The notes: generated by a model not told the origin, from the sequence alone. Positions 17,771 to 26,234 are shown, numbered from the stretch's first letter. The stretch: DNA of 64,000 nucleotides from an uncultured Coriobacteriaceae bacterium (GCA_949287085.1 CASEER010000002.1:48981-112980); one strand, 5' to 3'. A program made the numbers and translations.

Positions 17771-18880
17771 CTATTCGCTCAGGCGAATCGGCATGACCAG
17801 GTACAGGTAGTTGATCTTGCCAAACGTCTTAAAGATGGCGGGACGGCCGTAATCTTGGATCTCAAACGTCAGCTCTTTCTCGTGGCCCGCCATGTTAAAG
17901 AAGTCCATCACGTAGTGGCAGTTAAAGCCCGAAAAGCCGCTCTTGCCCTCAACGTCGATGTCGAGGGTTTCGCTCGCGTAGCCCTGATCGTTGGAAACAA
18001 GGGTGAGCTTGAGCACGCCGGCCTCGGTATCGATGTCAAACCGGAGCGTGGGCGATCCGGCACCAATGGCGGCCACGCGCTTGACGGCCGACGAGAACGC
18101 CGCGGTGTCAAGCTTGGCGCTCATCACGCACGACGACGGGATGAGCCCGCGGTAGTTGGGGAACTGCCCCTTTACGCGGCGCGACACGTAGGACGTGGTG
18201 CCCGTCTCAAAAATAATCTGTCCGTCGGTAACGCCCACGGTGATGGTTGGCGCGTCGCCCATGATGGAAAGGGCGTCGTTCAAGGCCTCGGACGGAATGA
18301 TGGCCTCAAAGGGCTCCTCGAGGCTTGACGTTTCAACCTGCGTATCGCAAATGGCCAGACGGTATGAGTCGGTCGACACCAGGCGCACCGTGTTGTTCTC
18401 GACTGTCATGAACACACCCGTCAGCACGCCGCGGGTGCGATCGCGCGAAGCCACGCGCCACACGCGCGCCGCCATCTCGGCAAGCGTGTTGGCCGGCAGG
18501 TCAACCGAGGACTCCACCGCCAGCGTAGGGAACTCGGGAAAGTCGTTGGGGTCGAGCATGTTAAGACGGAACGAGCTCTTGGCGCACGAGATAACGGCCT
18601 GGTGCTCAACCACCTCAAAGCTTACGGGCGCGTCGGGCAGCGCTTTGGTGATGTTGGAGAACAGTTTGCACGGCACCACGGCCTCGCCCGGCTCATCCAC
18701 GCGCGCGGTGATGCGGTGCTTAATAGAAATGTCGCCATTGGTGGTGTGAAGCTCCAGTACGCCATCGCCGGCTTTGATAAGGACACCGTTGAGGATGGGA
18801 AGCGTGCTCGTACCGCCAACGCCCTTAAGCACAGTAGTGAGAGCATCGGAGAGCGAATCTTGGCTGACGGTGAACTTCAT
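17771..18880 (-). CDS. dnaN: DNA polymerase III sliding clamp (beta subunit)
   Basis: A 369-residue clamp with three repeated domains. Diagnostic stretches are MKFTVSQDSLSDALTTVLKG, ATWRVASRDRTRGVLTGV-like sequence around residue 150, the C-terminal NCHYVMDFFNM, and the end YLYLVMPIRLSE (the terminal MPIR/L motif). It is separated from dnaA by a 379-bp gap that carries DnaA-box-like repeats, and is followed closely by recF. Confidence 0.97.
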   Translation of the reverse strand: MKFTVSQDSLSDALTTVLKGVGGTSTLPILNGVLIKAGDGVLELHTTNGDISIKHRITARVDEPGEAVVPCKLFSNITKALPDAPVSFEVVEHQAVISCAKSSFRLNMLDPNDFPEFPTLAVESSVDLPANTLAEMAARVWRVASRDRTRGVLTGVFMTVENNTVRLVSTDSYRLAICDTQVETSSLEEPFEAIIPSEALNDALSIMGDAPTITVGVTDGQIIFETGTTSYVSRRVKGQFPNYRGLIPSSCVMSAKLDTAAFSSAVKRVAAIGAGSPTLRFDIDTEAGVLKLTLVSNDQGYASETLDIDVEGKSGFSGFNCHYVMDFFNMAGHEKELTFEIQDYGRPAIFKTFGKINYLYLVMPIRLSE

Positions 18881-19259
18881 GGCGCGCCTTTCTTTTATAT
18901 ATAGAGATATCTAAAACCAACTATAACAATAAGACCGTTGACGATGTTGAAAGCTTGCAAATCCGCAGGTCGTGGTGGCTCTTAAAATCGACAATGCGCT
19001 GTTGAGAAGTGCCTAGGTTTTCAACAGCCAAACCATGCCCTCCAAATTCTCCACCAGAGCCTCCGTGTTTTCAACAAGCTTTCGCAAGCCTCTCAACAAG
19101 TTTTCAACTCCCCCTTGGTCGTCGTTGTATGCAGGGGTGTCTAAAATTTTGGGGTGGAGCCAGTCCCCGTGTGGCGTTCTTAAGCGCCCCTGCACGTGAT
19201 TGCCGCAGCCGCGGGCACTGTTAGGGCCGCCGCTAATCGGGCAGCCGCCAACCGCGCGG
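18881..19259. other. dnaN-dnaA gap: putative origin segment 1
   Basis: A non-coding gap with an AT-rich stretch near 18892-18935. TTTTCAACA occurs at 19018-19026 and 19068-19076. Near matches are CTTTCAACA (18945-18953, minus), TTCTCAACA (19000-19008, minus), CTCTCAACA (19090-19098) and TTTTCAACT (19101-19109). Together with the copies beyond dnaA these look like DnaA boxes with a consensus other than TTATCCACA. Origin activity is inferred from position and clustering. Confidence 0.65.
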
Positions 19260-21161
19260 CTATGACTTGAGGATGATCTTGTTGCGCATGGCCTGTAGGT
19301 CCTCGCAGAGGCTCCGGTCCTCTTTGATTTTCTTTTCGACCACCTTGATGGAGCTCAACACGGTGGAGTGGTTGCGCCCGCCAAACTCCGCGCCCACCAT
19401 GGGCGTGGTCATCTCGCACATATCCATGGCCAGGTAGATGGCAACATGCCGCGCGAACGCGATGTTTTTGGTGCGGCGCGGGCCAATGAGGTCCTCGTGA
19501 CTCACGTGGTAAAACTCCTCGACCACGTGCTGCACGGTGTCTATGTGGATGTGCTTGTGGGCGGCATCAAAGTACTCGTTGGCAATGCGGTCAATCTCTT
19601 CGCCGGTGAGCTCGCGCCCGTCCTGCTCGCATTCAAACGACGCCCCGGCGCAGCGCTCGCAAAAGCTCTCGAGCTCGCGAATGTTGGTTCCCGAGACTTC
19701 GGCCATGTGGCGCAGCTGCTCGTCGGTGAGGGTGCCGCCGCCCGCTCGGAGTGCCGTTAGGAGCGAGCCCGTGCTGTCGAGCGCCGCCGCGGCCGCCTCG
19801 GACTCGGCGTCTGGCAGCACCGTGTTTTCGTAGTAGTGCTTCAAGATCATGTACTTCATCTCAAAGCCCGGCTCGGACACCAGACAGAGCATGCCCGCAT
19901 TAAAGCGGCTGGTCAGACGCTCGTCCATGCCAAGGTTCTTGGGCGCGCGGTCGGATGCGATGGCGATCTTCTTGTTGTTGCGAATAAACTCGTCCATGAG
20001 CGAGAAGAAGTTCTCGATGCTCTGCGTCTTGCCGATGATGTTTTGGATGTCGTCGATAATGAGCACGTCGGCGTCATGGTAGTCGCGCAGGATAATGCCC
20101 GCGCGGTTTTTTGAGAGCGCCAGCTCGCTGATGTAGTCCTCAACGTACGTCTGTGAATTGGCGTACTTAACGCGCAGGTGCGGGCTGTGCTCGTTGAGGT
20201 AGTTTTTTATGGCGAGCAGCAAGTGGGTTTTGCCCAGGCCACTCTTGCCATAGATAAAGAGGGACGTGCACGTGCCCGGCTCGTCCGCCATGGCGGCAAA
20301 GCGCACGGCCGATTGGTAAGCGTGCTTGTTCTCGTCGCCGTATACAAAGTTCTCGAACGTAAATTTGGAATGTACGTGGAAGATGGGCGCGTCATCGTCC
20401 TCGTCCACCGTCGTTGGACTGAGCGCTTCGGGCGAGATGCCAGCGCTGCGTGTCGTGGGCGGTTCGCTGGCGTGAACCGTAGAGGTGAGCTGGCGAAACG
20501 CATCGGGCGAGAGCACGTTGGTGACCTTTACCTTGCCCGCCGGCGCATCGTCGAGATCACCGAGGGAGAGGTGGTGGCGCTCGGTGGCGGGTGCACTTGC
20601 CGCAGTTGCACCGGGGGTTTCGCTGGTTGCTGCCGCGTGAGACGAGGGAACGGTGACCGCGGGCTTTACATGGAAGGTCACAGACGGCATGGCGGCGGCA
20701 CCGGGTGCCGCGCCGCTGGCCGTGTTTGTGAAGCCGGCGTCGTCGGTCGGGTTGCTCATGGGCATACCGACGCCGGTGGTGTTTTCCCTTAAGCTTGCAC
20801 TTGTTGAGGGCGCTGCGCCACCGCCGGCGTCCAGGGGCTCGCTGCCCGTTTCACGTGAAACCGGGGCGGTCGCGGCTGGCATGGTCTGCGGGGTGTGATG
20901 GCCTGCCGTGATGGATTCGGGAACCGTTACGTTGAGGGCGAGCGGTCCAAAGGTGATCTCCTCCAGATAGCGCTCAATAACCTCGCGCTGTTTGAGCAGG
21001 TAGGAGTAGGCAAAACGCGTGGGTGCCTCGATGGTGAGCGACGTTTCGGTGAGCTCCGCCGGCACGCACTGATTTAAGATGTTGATGAGGCGGCCGTCAC
21101 GTTCGTCTCGCTCGCAGAACGAAATCGTGTCGTCGAGGATCATCTTCGCCTCGGTATCCAT
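19260..21161 (-). CDS. dnaA: Chromosomal replication initiator DnaA, divergent
   Basis: A 633-residue initiator, longer than usual because domain II is a low-complexity linker of about 185 residues (about 85-270). The AAA+ domain has Walker A GKSGLGKTHLL, Walker B VLIIDDIQ, sensor I IASDRAPKNL and the Arg-finger RLTSRF, and carries an Ala-rich insertion (ESEAAAAALDSTGSLLTALR). Domain IV reads EFGGRNHSTVLSS, where most DnaA proteins have GGRDHTTV: the base-reading loop is N597-H598-S599. The start is ATG 21161, 37 bp after the GHKL gene stop on the same strand. Residues V101-T105 (VSRET) are encoded by a parS site. Confidence 0.95.
   Translation of the reverse strand: MDTEAKMILDDTISFCERDERDGRLINILNQCVPAELTETSLTIEAPTRFAYSYLLKQREVIERYLEEITFGPLALNVTVPESITAGHHTPQTMPAATAPVSRETGSEPLDAGGGAAPSTSASLRENTTGVGMPMSNPTDDAGFTNTASGAAPGAAAMPSVTFHVKPAVTVPSSHAAATSETPGATAASAPATERHHLSLGDLDDAPAGKVKVTNVLSPDAFRQLTSTVHASEPPTTRSAGISPEALSPTTVDEDDDAPIFHVHSKFTFENFVYGDENKHAYQSAVRFAAMADEPGTCTSLFIYGKSGLGKTHLLLAIKNYLNEHSPHLRVKYANSQTYVEDYISELALSKNRAGIILRDYHDADVLIIDDIQNIIGKTQSIENFFSLMDEFIRNNKKIAIASDRAPKNLGMDERLTSRFNAGMLCLVSEPGFEMKYMILKHYYENTVLPDAESEAAAAALDSTGSLLTALRAGGGTLTDEQLRHMAEVSGTNIRELESFCERCAGASFECEQDGRELTGEEIDRIANEYFDAAHKHIHIDTVQHVVEEFYHVSHEDLIGPRRTKNIAFARHVAIYLAMDMCEMTTPMVGAEFGGRNHSTVLSSIKVVEKKIKEDRSLCEDLQAMRNKIILKS
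20848..20861. promoter_or_regulatory. parS site inside dnaA
   Basis: GTTTCACGTGAAAC, the 14-bp core of the parS palindrome, is a perfect match within the dnaA linker region. ParB (encoded near 27.8 kb) should bind here. Confidence 0.8.
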
Positions 21162-21198
21162 GGTCTACCCCTTGCTGTGTTCGGCTGGTTTACGCCGG

Positions 21199-22593
21199 TT
21201 ACCCTTGCGTCCTGTGCTCTGCGACCCATGCCGAACCAAGCTCGGTGAGGAAGTACTTCCGCCCGTGCTTGGCGGCAAAGCCGTACCCGCTCAGTGTAGC
21301 AAGCTCGCGGGACCACGTTGGACCCGAGTGTCCATAGACATTGGTGAGCTCTGTGGGGCCGCATTGCCCGTGCTGCGCCAGGAAATCCAGAGCTTGGAGC
21401 GCTCGTTCGGTGAGAAACGGCTCGCCGGTAGGGGTCCCCGCGCCTGCTTGTGGCATTGCATGCGACATCCCTGTTTCCCCTGTTTGATATGGGGATTGTT
21501 GAATTGTGGAAAACTTTTGTCCGAATTGTTGAAAACTCTGTGCCGGCGCGGCTCCGGGGGCGTGCGGATAGGGTTGCCCGGGATAGCCGTAGGGGGTGCC
21601 ATAGGGCTGGGCCGGATAGCCGGTCTGCTGCTGCCAACCGGTGGCGGGGTAGCCGGGAACTGGATAGCCGGGTGTGGGATACGACGGATATGCTGGGGCT
21701 CCATAGCCCAAGCCCGGTGTTGGCGGCTGCTGGTTGTAAGGAGCCTGCTCGTAGGGGGCTGCTGGTGTTGAAAACTCGGCCTCGGCACCTCCCCTGCCGA
21801 GCTGTGCCGAGGTGAACTGCGTCCCTCGCACGGCGGCACCCCGGCCGCTGTGGGCTTCAATCTCGGCCACGCGTGCAGGGTCAACGCTTACCGTCACCAC
21901 GGTGCCGGCACCCATGTTGTCCTCGATGGACACGGCGCCGCCCGCGTTCTCTAAATACTGTTGCACCATGGGAAGCCCTGCGCCTGTGCCGCGGATGTAG
22001 CGCTTCATGGAGCGATTGGCCGAGGTCACGCCAAACTCAAAGGCGCGCTCTTTGTCTGCAATGCCCGGCCCCTGGTCGGCAAACCGAATGGTGTTACCGC
22101 CGTCGAGGACCGACACGATGGGCTCGGTAAAGTGCGCATGAATAAAGTTTTCAACCAGCTCGCGGATGACCATGAGCGAGATGGAGCCGCCCTGCTCTTT
22201 CATGCACTTATAGACGGTGTTGGTGACTTCTTCGAGGTACGATCGCGGGTCCTTGGGCTGTACCACCAGCACGCGCGGCGTGGAGAGCATGTCGTCGTAC
22301 ACGGCTATGCGGGTGGCATAAACGGTCGACTCGGTGTCCTGCGCTGCGGTGTTTACGGCACTGCCTTGCGCCGCCGTCTCCACTGCTGTGCTCTGCACCT
22401 CGGCGGCTGAATCCTCGTGCTGCCTGGGCGCGATCTCTGGACCGGCGGGTTTGCTGCCGGTGTTCTCGCCCGCAACCGACCCGGCCATCACGGCGGGAAG
22501 GTCCCCGGCGTCGTCCGAGATCACGCCCGTGATGTGTCGGTTGTCGGGGGCGGGGTCGCCCGAGTCAACAAAGGGGTAGAAGTCGTCGACCAT
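21199..22593 (-). CDS. GHKL ATPase with C-terminal winged helix, located in the origin
   Basis: A 464-residue protein I cannot assign to a named family. Residues 1-90 are acidic/Ala-rich. Residues about 108-235 form a histidine-kinase-type ATP-binding fold: N box RELVENFIHAHF (E145, N149), G1 FADQGPGI (D173), and lid/G2 FEFGVTSANRS ... RGTGAGLPMV. There is no HisKA histidine, transmembrane segment or HAMP, so it is a soluble GHKL ATPase. A Pro/Tyr/Gly/Gln-rich linker (about 290-385) leads to a winged-helix-like end (RALQALDFLAQHGQCGPTEL ... HGRKYFLTELGSAWV). It precedes dnaA by 37 bp and is probably co-transcribed. The start is uncertain: ATG 22593 follows AGGATGG; ATG 22602 and TTG 22656 are alternatives. 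A role in origin control is inference. Confidence 0.8.
   Translation of the reverse strand: MVDDFYPFVDSGDPAPDNRHITGVISDDAGDLPAVMAGSVAGENTGSKPAGPEIAPRQHEDSAAEVQSTAVETAAQGSAVNTAAQDTESTVYATRIAVYDDMLSTPRVLVVQPKDPRSYLEEVTNTVYKCMKEQGGSISLMVIRELVENFIHAHFTEPIVSVLDGGNTIRFADQGPGIADKERAFEFGVTSANRSMKRYIRGTGAGLPMVQQYLENAGGAVSIEDNMGAGTVVTVSVDPARVAEIEAHSGRGAAVRGTQFTSAQLGRGGAEAEFSTPAAPYEQAPYNQQPPTPGLGYGAPAYPSYPTPGYPVPGYPATGWQQQTGYPAQPYGTPYGYPGQPYPHAPGAAPAQSFQQFGQKFSTIQQSPYQTGETGMSHAMPQAGAGTPTGEPFLTERALQALDFLAQHGQCGPTELTNVYGHSGPTWSRELATLSGYGFAAKHGRKYFLTELGSAWVAEHRTQG
21497..21535. promoter_or_regulatory. DnaA-box-like cluster inside the GHKL gene
   Basis: Read on the minus strand: AATTCAACA (21497-21505), TTTTCCACA (21505-21513) and TTTTCAACA (21527-21535). 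Another TTTTCAACA lies at 21766-21774 (minus strand) and TTTTCAACC at 22148-22156 (plus). They fall in the poorly conserved linker codons, and TTTTCCACA is one base from the classical box. Confidence 0.55.
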
Positions 22594-22671
22594 GAAAACC
22601 ATCCTATGCGGCGCCGTTGAGGTGGTTGCTAATCGTGGCTTTCCATAGTACCGCAATGAACGGAACCGAAT

Positions 22672-22754
22672 CTTTCAACAACTTTTCAAAACGTGTTGAA
22701 AACTAAAGAAATGAACTGAAAAGTTATTAACAACCTTTGAAAACATGTTGAAAA
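22672..22754. other. Putative origin segment 2, DnaA-box-like cluster before rpmH
   Basis: The AT-rich gap between the GHKL gene and rpmH contains CTTTCAACA (22672-22680), TTTTCAACA on the minus strand at 22694-22702 and 22746-22754, and TTATTAACA (22724-22732). Beyond it, repeated TGAAN units run to about 22815. This is a good candidate for the unwinding side of oriC because the plus- and minus-strand gene blocks diverge here. Confidence 0.65.
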
Positions 22755-22852
22755 CTCGCTGAAATCTTCTGAAATGAAGCAATGAACGGAAAATGGATGA
22801 ACGGACGGTTTGAACGGCGTGTGGTAACTTGCGGACAAGTTCTGCCTGCTTG

Positions 22853-22882
22853 TTGACATTCTTGTGTCGTTTTCCCTACAAT
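22853..22882 (+). promoter_or_regulatory. rpmH promoter
   Basis: A consensus -35 TTGACA (22853-22858) and -10 TACAAT (22877-22882) are spaced 18 bp apart, followed about 55 bp later by the rpmH start. This is among the best sigma-70-type promoters in the window, as expected for a ribosomal protein gene. Confidence 0.85.
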
Positions 22883-22936
22883 CTTGAAGCTCACGCGACT
22901 TATTTGTTTGTTCTAACAAGCAGGAGGATAGATACC

Positions 22937-23071
22937 ATGAAGCGTACGTATCAGCCCAACAAGCGCAAGCGTGCCAAGACCCACGGCTTCCGCGCCCGTA
23001 TGGCTACCAAGGGCGGCCGTGCCGTGCTCGCTCGTCGTCGTGCCAAGGGCCGCAAGCGCCTCACCGTCTAG
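22937..23071 (+). CDS. rpmH: 50S ribosomal protein L34
   Basis: The 44-residue, highly basic protein begins [20 protein letters not shown] and ends GRKRLTV, a full-length match to bacterial L34. AGGAGG (22922-22927) precedes the ATG. It is the first gene of the plus-strand rpmH-rnpA-yidD-yidC block and the classical marker of oriC in many bacteria. Confidence 0.98.
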   Translation: MKRTYQPNKRKRAKTHGFRARMATKGGRAVLARRRAKGRKRLTV

Positions 23072-23089
23072 CTTGCCCAAACGTTTCGC

Positions 23090-23419
23090 ATGAAGACCAT
23101 TAAATCCCGGTCGGATTTCGAGCGTGTCTACACACGGGGACGGCGCTATAACCATCCCTTACTTCGAATGGTTATAAGTGATGCTGTGAGCGAAGGCGAT
23201 CCGGGGAGGGTCGCCTTTGCTGCACCTAAGCGCCTTGGTAACGCCGTGCTGCGCAACCGCTCCAAGCGGGTTTTGCGCGAGACGGCGCGTGCCTGCGCCA
23301 TCCCGGTGCTCGGCCGCGACATTATTTTGTTCGCGACCGCTGCCACGCGCGATGCTCGCCCTGAAGAGCTCGTTGCAGCGCTGCAACGCCTGCTTGCACG
23401 TGCGGGCGTGGACGCGTAA
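23090..23419 (+). CDS. rnpA: Ribonuclease P protein component
   Basis: A 109-residue basic protein that binds the RNase P RNA and helps cleave tRNA 5' leaders. The family signature [10 protein letters not shown] is present, with [14 protein letters not shown] at the N terminus and [11 protein letters not shown] before the signature. It starts 18 bp after rpmH and ends 11 bp before yidD. The RNase P RNA gene is not in this window. Confidence 0.95.
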   Translation: MKTIKSRSDFERVYTRGRRYNHPLLRMVISDAVSEGDPGRVAFAAPKRLGNAVLRNRSKRVLRETARACAIPVLGRDIILFATAATRDARPEELVAALQRLLARAGVDA

Positions 23420-23430
23420 GGAGCGCGCCC

Positions 23431-23643
23431 ATGCTGCGCATGCTATTTATTGCTCCCATTAAGGTCTATCAGCGATTCATCTCTCCTTTGTTGCCCGCCA
23501 GCTGCATCTACACGCCCACGTGTTCGCAGTACGCGGTCGAGGCAATCAAAAAATACGGAGTAGGTAAAGGTAGCTGGCTTGCGTTGCGTCGAATTGTCCG
23601 ATGCAACCCGCTTCACAGCGGCGGCTACGACCCGGTGCCCTAG
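23431..23643 (+). CDS. yidD: Membrane protein insertion efficiency factor YidD
   Basis: A 70-residue protein with the compact YidD pattern: [33 protein letters not shown], and the C-terminal [17 protein letters not shown]. It is thought to sit at the inner face of the membrane and assist YidC insertion. It lies between rnpA and yidC. Confidence 0.95.
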   Translation: MLRMLFIAPIKVYQRFISPLLPASCIYTPTCSQYAVEAIKKYGVGKGSWLALRRIVRCNPLHSGGYDPVP

Positions 23644-23670
23644 GGCCAGGTTTAACGGAGGAAACCATAG

Positions 23671-24447
23671 ATGTGGGATTGGATTGTACAAATTCTTCTT
23701 GCCATCCTGAGGTTTATTCAGGGCTTTGCGACTGACTGGGGCCTCTCGATCATCATCTTGACGATCATCGTGCGCCTGATTCTGACGCCGCTTTTGCTGA
23801 AGTCCACCAAGTCGAAGGCGCGCATGCAGGTGCTGCAGCCCAAGATGATGGAGCTTCAGCAAAAGTACGCCGATGACCCTCAGCGCCAGGCCGAGGAAAT
23901 GCAGAAATTCTATTCCGAGAACAAGTTCAACCCGCTTGGTGGATGCCTGCCGCTCCTTATTCAGATGCCCATCCTGTTGGCGCTCTTTACGCTGCTGCGC
24001 AACCTGCCGGGGTACGTGGGCGCCTCCGATGTTGACTTCTCGTTCTTCAACATCATGCCCGACCTGACCACCACGCCGGGTGCAGAGTGGGCAAACGGCC
24101 TGGTCGGTGCGCTGCCGTATCTGATCTCGCTCATTCTGTTCGCGATCCTTACGGTTATTCCGTCGCTCTACCAGTCGAGCAACCAGACCGGTCAGCAGGC
24201 TTCGTCCATGCGCACCATGGCCCTTGTGACGGGCCTCATGATGCTTTGGATCGGTTGGAACCTGCCCGCCGGTGTTCTGCTGTACTACGATGTTTCGTCG
24301 CTGTGGCAGGTTATTCAGCAGGTTTTTGTGACCCGTCGTGTGATGGAGAAGGCTAAGGCCGAGGAAGAGGAGCGCATGGCGAATGCGCCCATTGAGGTTG
24401 ATGTGGTTCGTCACGAGCGCAAGCCTCGCCCGCACAAGAAGAACTAG
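23671..24447 (+). CDS. yidC: Membrane protein insertase YidC
   Basis: A 258-residue YidC/Oxa1 insertase of the Gram-positive type, without the large periplasmic domain. Five membrane helices can be seen: about residues 3-22, 24-42 (ILTIIVRLILTPLLLKSTKS, carrying the hydrophilic-groove Arg), 90-110, 145-165 and 180-200. The cytoplasmic coiled coil MQVLQPKMMELQQKYADDP follows helix two. The C-terminal tail is basic (HERKPRPHKKN), as in ribosome-binding YidC tails. There is no lipobox at the N terminus. Confidence 0.95.
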   Translation: MWDWIVQILLAILRFIQGFATDWGLSIIILTIIVRLILTPLLLKSTKSKARMQVLQPKMMELQQKYADDPQRQAEEMQKFYSENKFNPLGGCLPLLIQMPILLALFTLLRNLPGYVGASDVDFSFFNIMPDLTTTPGAEWANGLVGALPYLISLILFAILTVIPSLYQSSNQTGQQASSMRTMALVTGLMMLWIGWNLPAGVLLYYDVSSLWQVIQQVFVTRRVMEKAKAEEEERMANAPIEVDVVRHERKPRPHKKN

Positions 24448-24554
24448 CAGTTCATGTATGTGACTTGTTTATGCTGGTAGATAGCATGGTTACTCTTTAT
24501 CGTCGAGTGTTCTTGCTGTTCTACCTGTAAATTATTTGTAAGTGAGCTGCAAAA

Positions 24555-24566
24555 TTAGGTACCTAA
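24555..24566. repeat. 12-bp palindrome TTAGGTACCTAA, copy 1
   Basis: A perfect palindrome 21 bp upstream of the jag start. An identical 12-mer lies at 28965-28976, just after the parB transcription unit; I found no third copy by eye. Confidence 0.7.
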
Positions 24567-24587
24567 TAAATTGCCAAGGAGCCTATG

Positions 24588-25172
24588 ATGTCCGAGGAAT
24601 TGAACGATATGGAAGAGGCAGCAACGGCCGAGGTCTCTGCCAGCGAGCAGGTTGGTGAGTACCCGGAGATTGCTCGGAAGTACAAGGCGGGTGAAGAGCT
24701 CTCTGATGATGAGCTTGATACCATTGCCGATGTTGCCCTTTCGGTGGTTCGTGCCATCCTGAAGCATTTTGATGCTGAAAATTCCCCCATCGATGAGTAT
24801 GAGGGTGATGATGGCGAGCTGATTCTTGATGTGACGGCTCCTAACCTGGCGGTTCTGATTGGCCGTCATGGTCGCACCCTTGAGGCGCTGCAATCTCTTT
24901 TCTCGCTCATCGTGAGCCGTCGTTTGGGTTTTCGCTATCCGGTGGTTGTGGATGTTGAGGGCTATAAGAGTCGTCGCAATGAAAAGGTTGCTTCTATGGC
25001 TCGTTCTGCTGCTGCACGTGCTGTACGTCAGCATGGTTCGGTGACCCTGCCTCCTATGAGTGCTTATGAGCGTCGTCTTGTTCATATTGCCTTGCGTGAC
25101 AATGCTTCGGTTGAGACGCATTCGGAGGGCGTAGATCCCGAGCGTCGTGTTGTGGTAACTGCTGTTGAGTAA
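24588..25172 (+). CDS. jag: Jag/KhpB RNA-binding protein (KH-R3H)
   Basis: A 194-residue RNA-binding protein normally encoded after yidC. The KH domain (about residues 75-140) contains the GxxG loop IGRHGRTLEALQ. The R3H domain follows with PPMSAYERRLVHIAL. The first 70 residues are acidic (EELNDMEEAATAEV), and I do not see a typical Jag-N domain. The second ATG of ATGATG is preferred because AAGGAG lies six bases upstream of it. The gene is visibly AT-richer than those before 24.4 kb. Confidence 0.92.
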   Translation: MSEELNDMEEAATAEVSASEQVGEYPEIARKYKAGEELSDDELDTIADVALSVVRAILKHFDAENSPIDEYEGDDGELILDVTAPNLAVLIGRHGRTLEALQSLFSLIVSRRLGFRYPVVVDVEGYKSRRNEKVASMARSAAARAVRQHGSVTLPPMSAYERRLVHIALRDNASVETHSEGVDPERRVVVTAVE

Positions 25173-25309
25173 GTGCTGTTCCGCCGCTTGCAGCGGATGC
25201 AACTGAAACTCTTGGTAGTATGAAGGGGTGTAGCGTTGCTGCACCCCTTATTGTTTATATGACAAGAATCCTTGCTTCGCGAACTTTTGTCAGAAGGAGT
25301 TGTCGAGAT

Positions 25310-26143
25310 ATGGACATCGCATCCGCTTCATCTCCGAGTACTGCGCCTATAGTTGATAATTCTTTGAATAATGGTTGCATTGATGATGGGTTGACTCCAG
25401 ATGAGTCGAAGTTGGTAGACGAGCTTGCAGACTACTGGAATGACTTTTCTAAAGAGCTTCCTGAGGGGCTTGAGGTTCCCCAGGTTACGCGAAATCAACT
25501 TGGGCTTTGTGTTCGTCATTTACTGGCAGTCCTTGAGGTTAATCAGCATATCAATCTGACCAGGATAGTTGATTCTCACGATTCAGTGTGTCTTCATCTG
25601 CTTGATTCCTTGATGCTTTTACCGTTTGTTTATCAAGCGCCTACTGGCGTGTTGCTTGATATGGGTACGGGGGCCGGCTTTCCTGGTTTAACACTTGCAA
25701 TCTGTTCAAGGCGATCTTCAGTGCTTATGGATTCTGTTGGTAAGAAGATTAATGCCGTTGGGCAGATTATTCAGGAACTTGGTCTGGAAAACGTCTCTGC
25801 AGTTCATGACCGTGTTGAGTCGTATGCTGTGAATCATCGTGGTTCATGTTCGGTCGTTGTTGCTCGAGCTGTTGCCCCTTTATCGGTGTTGCTTGAATAT
25901 GCCTCTCCGTTGCTCCGTCGTGATGGTTTGCTTATTGTCACAAAGGGTGTTCCAAGTTCCGAGGAGCTTACGAGCGCACAGAGTGTTGCCTCGCAAACCG
26001 GATTTAATAATGGTGTTCGTTATGACTTTTCTTTGCCTGAGGATAAGGGCTCCCGTGCAATCTTTGTTTATCAGAAGGTTGCTAAACCACACGTGAAGCT
26101 TCCTCGTGCGATAGGTATGGCTAAGAAGCATCCGCTTGCTTAG
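25310..26143 (+). CDS. rsmG: 16S rRNA (guanine(527)-N(7))-methyltransferase RsmG
   Basis: A 277-residue SAM-dependent methyltransferase modifying G527 of 16S rRNA. The SAM-binding motif is LLDMGTGAGFPGLTLAI, preceded by the family HLLDSLMLLPFV and followed by KKINAVGQIIQELGLENV. RsmG is usually about 210-240 residues; here an extra N-terminal Ser/Asn/Asp-rich leader of about 35 residues is present. The start at ATG 25310 has AAGGAG upstream but with a long (10-nt) gap, so a later start is possible. It is followed by a terminator hairpin. Confidence 0.93.
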   Translation: MDIASASSPSTAPIVDNSLNNGCIDDGLTPDESKLVDELADYWNDFSKELPEGLEVPQVTRNQLGLCVRHLLAVLEVNQHINLTRIVDSHDSVCLHLLDSLMLLPFVYQAPTGVLLDMGTGAGFPGLTLAICSRRSSVLMDSVGKKINAVGQIIQELGLENVSAVHDRVESYAVNHRGSCSVVVARAVAPLSVLLEYASPLLRRDGLLIVTKGVPSSEELTSAQSVASQTGFNNGVRYDFSLPEDKGSRAIFVYQKVAKPHVKLPRAIGMAKKHPLA

Positions 26144-26202
26144 CTTCAATTTTCTATAGATGTCCGATTTTTTCATCGTGAATTTGCAAATTGCCGTTTC
26201 AT

Positions 26203-26234
26203 GGGTGTAAGGGTTTTTACTCTTGCACCCTTTT
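26203..26234 (+). terminator. rsmG terminator
   Basis: GGGTGTAAG (26203-26211) pairs with CTTGCACCC (26222-26230, one G-U pair) and is followed by TTTT. Confidence 0.8.
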
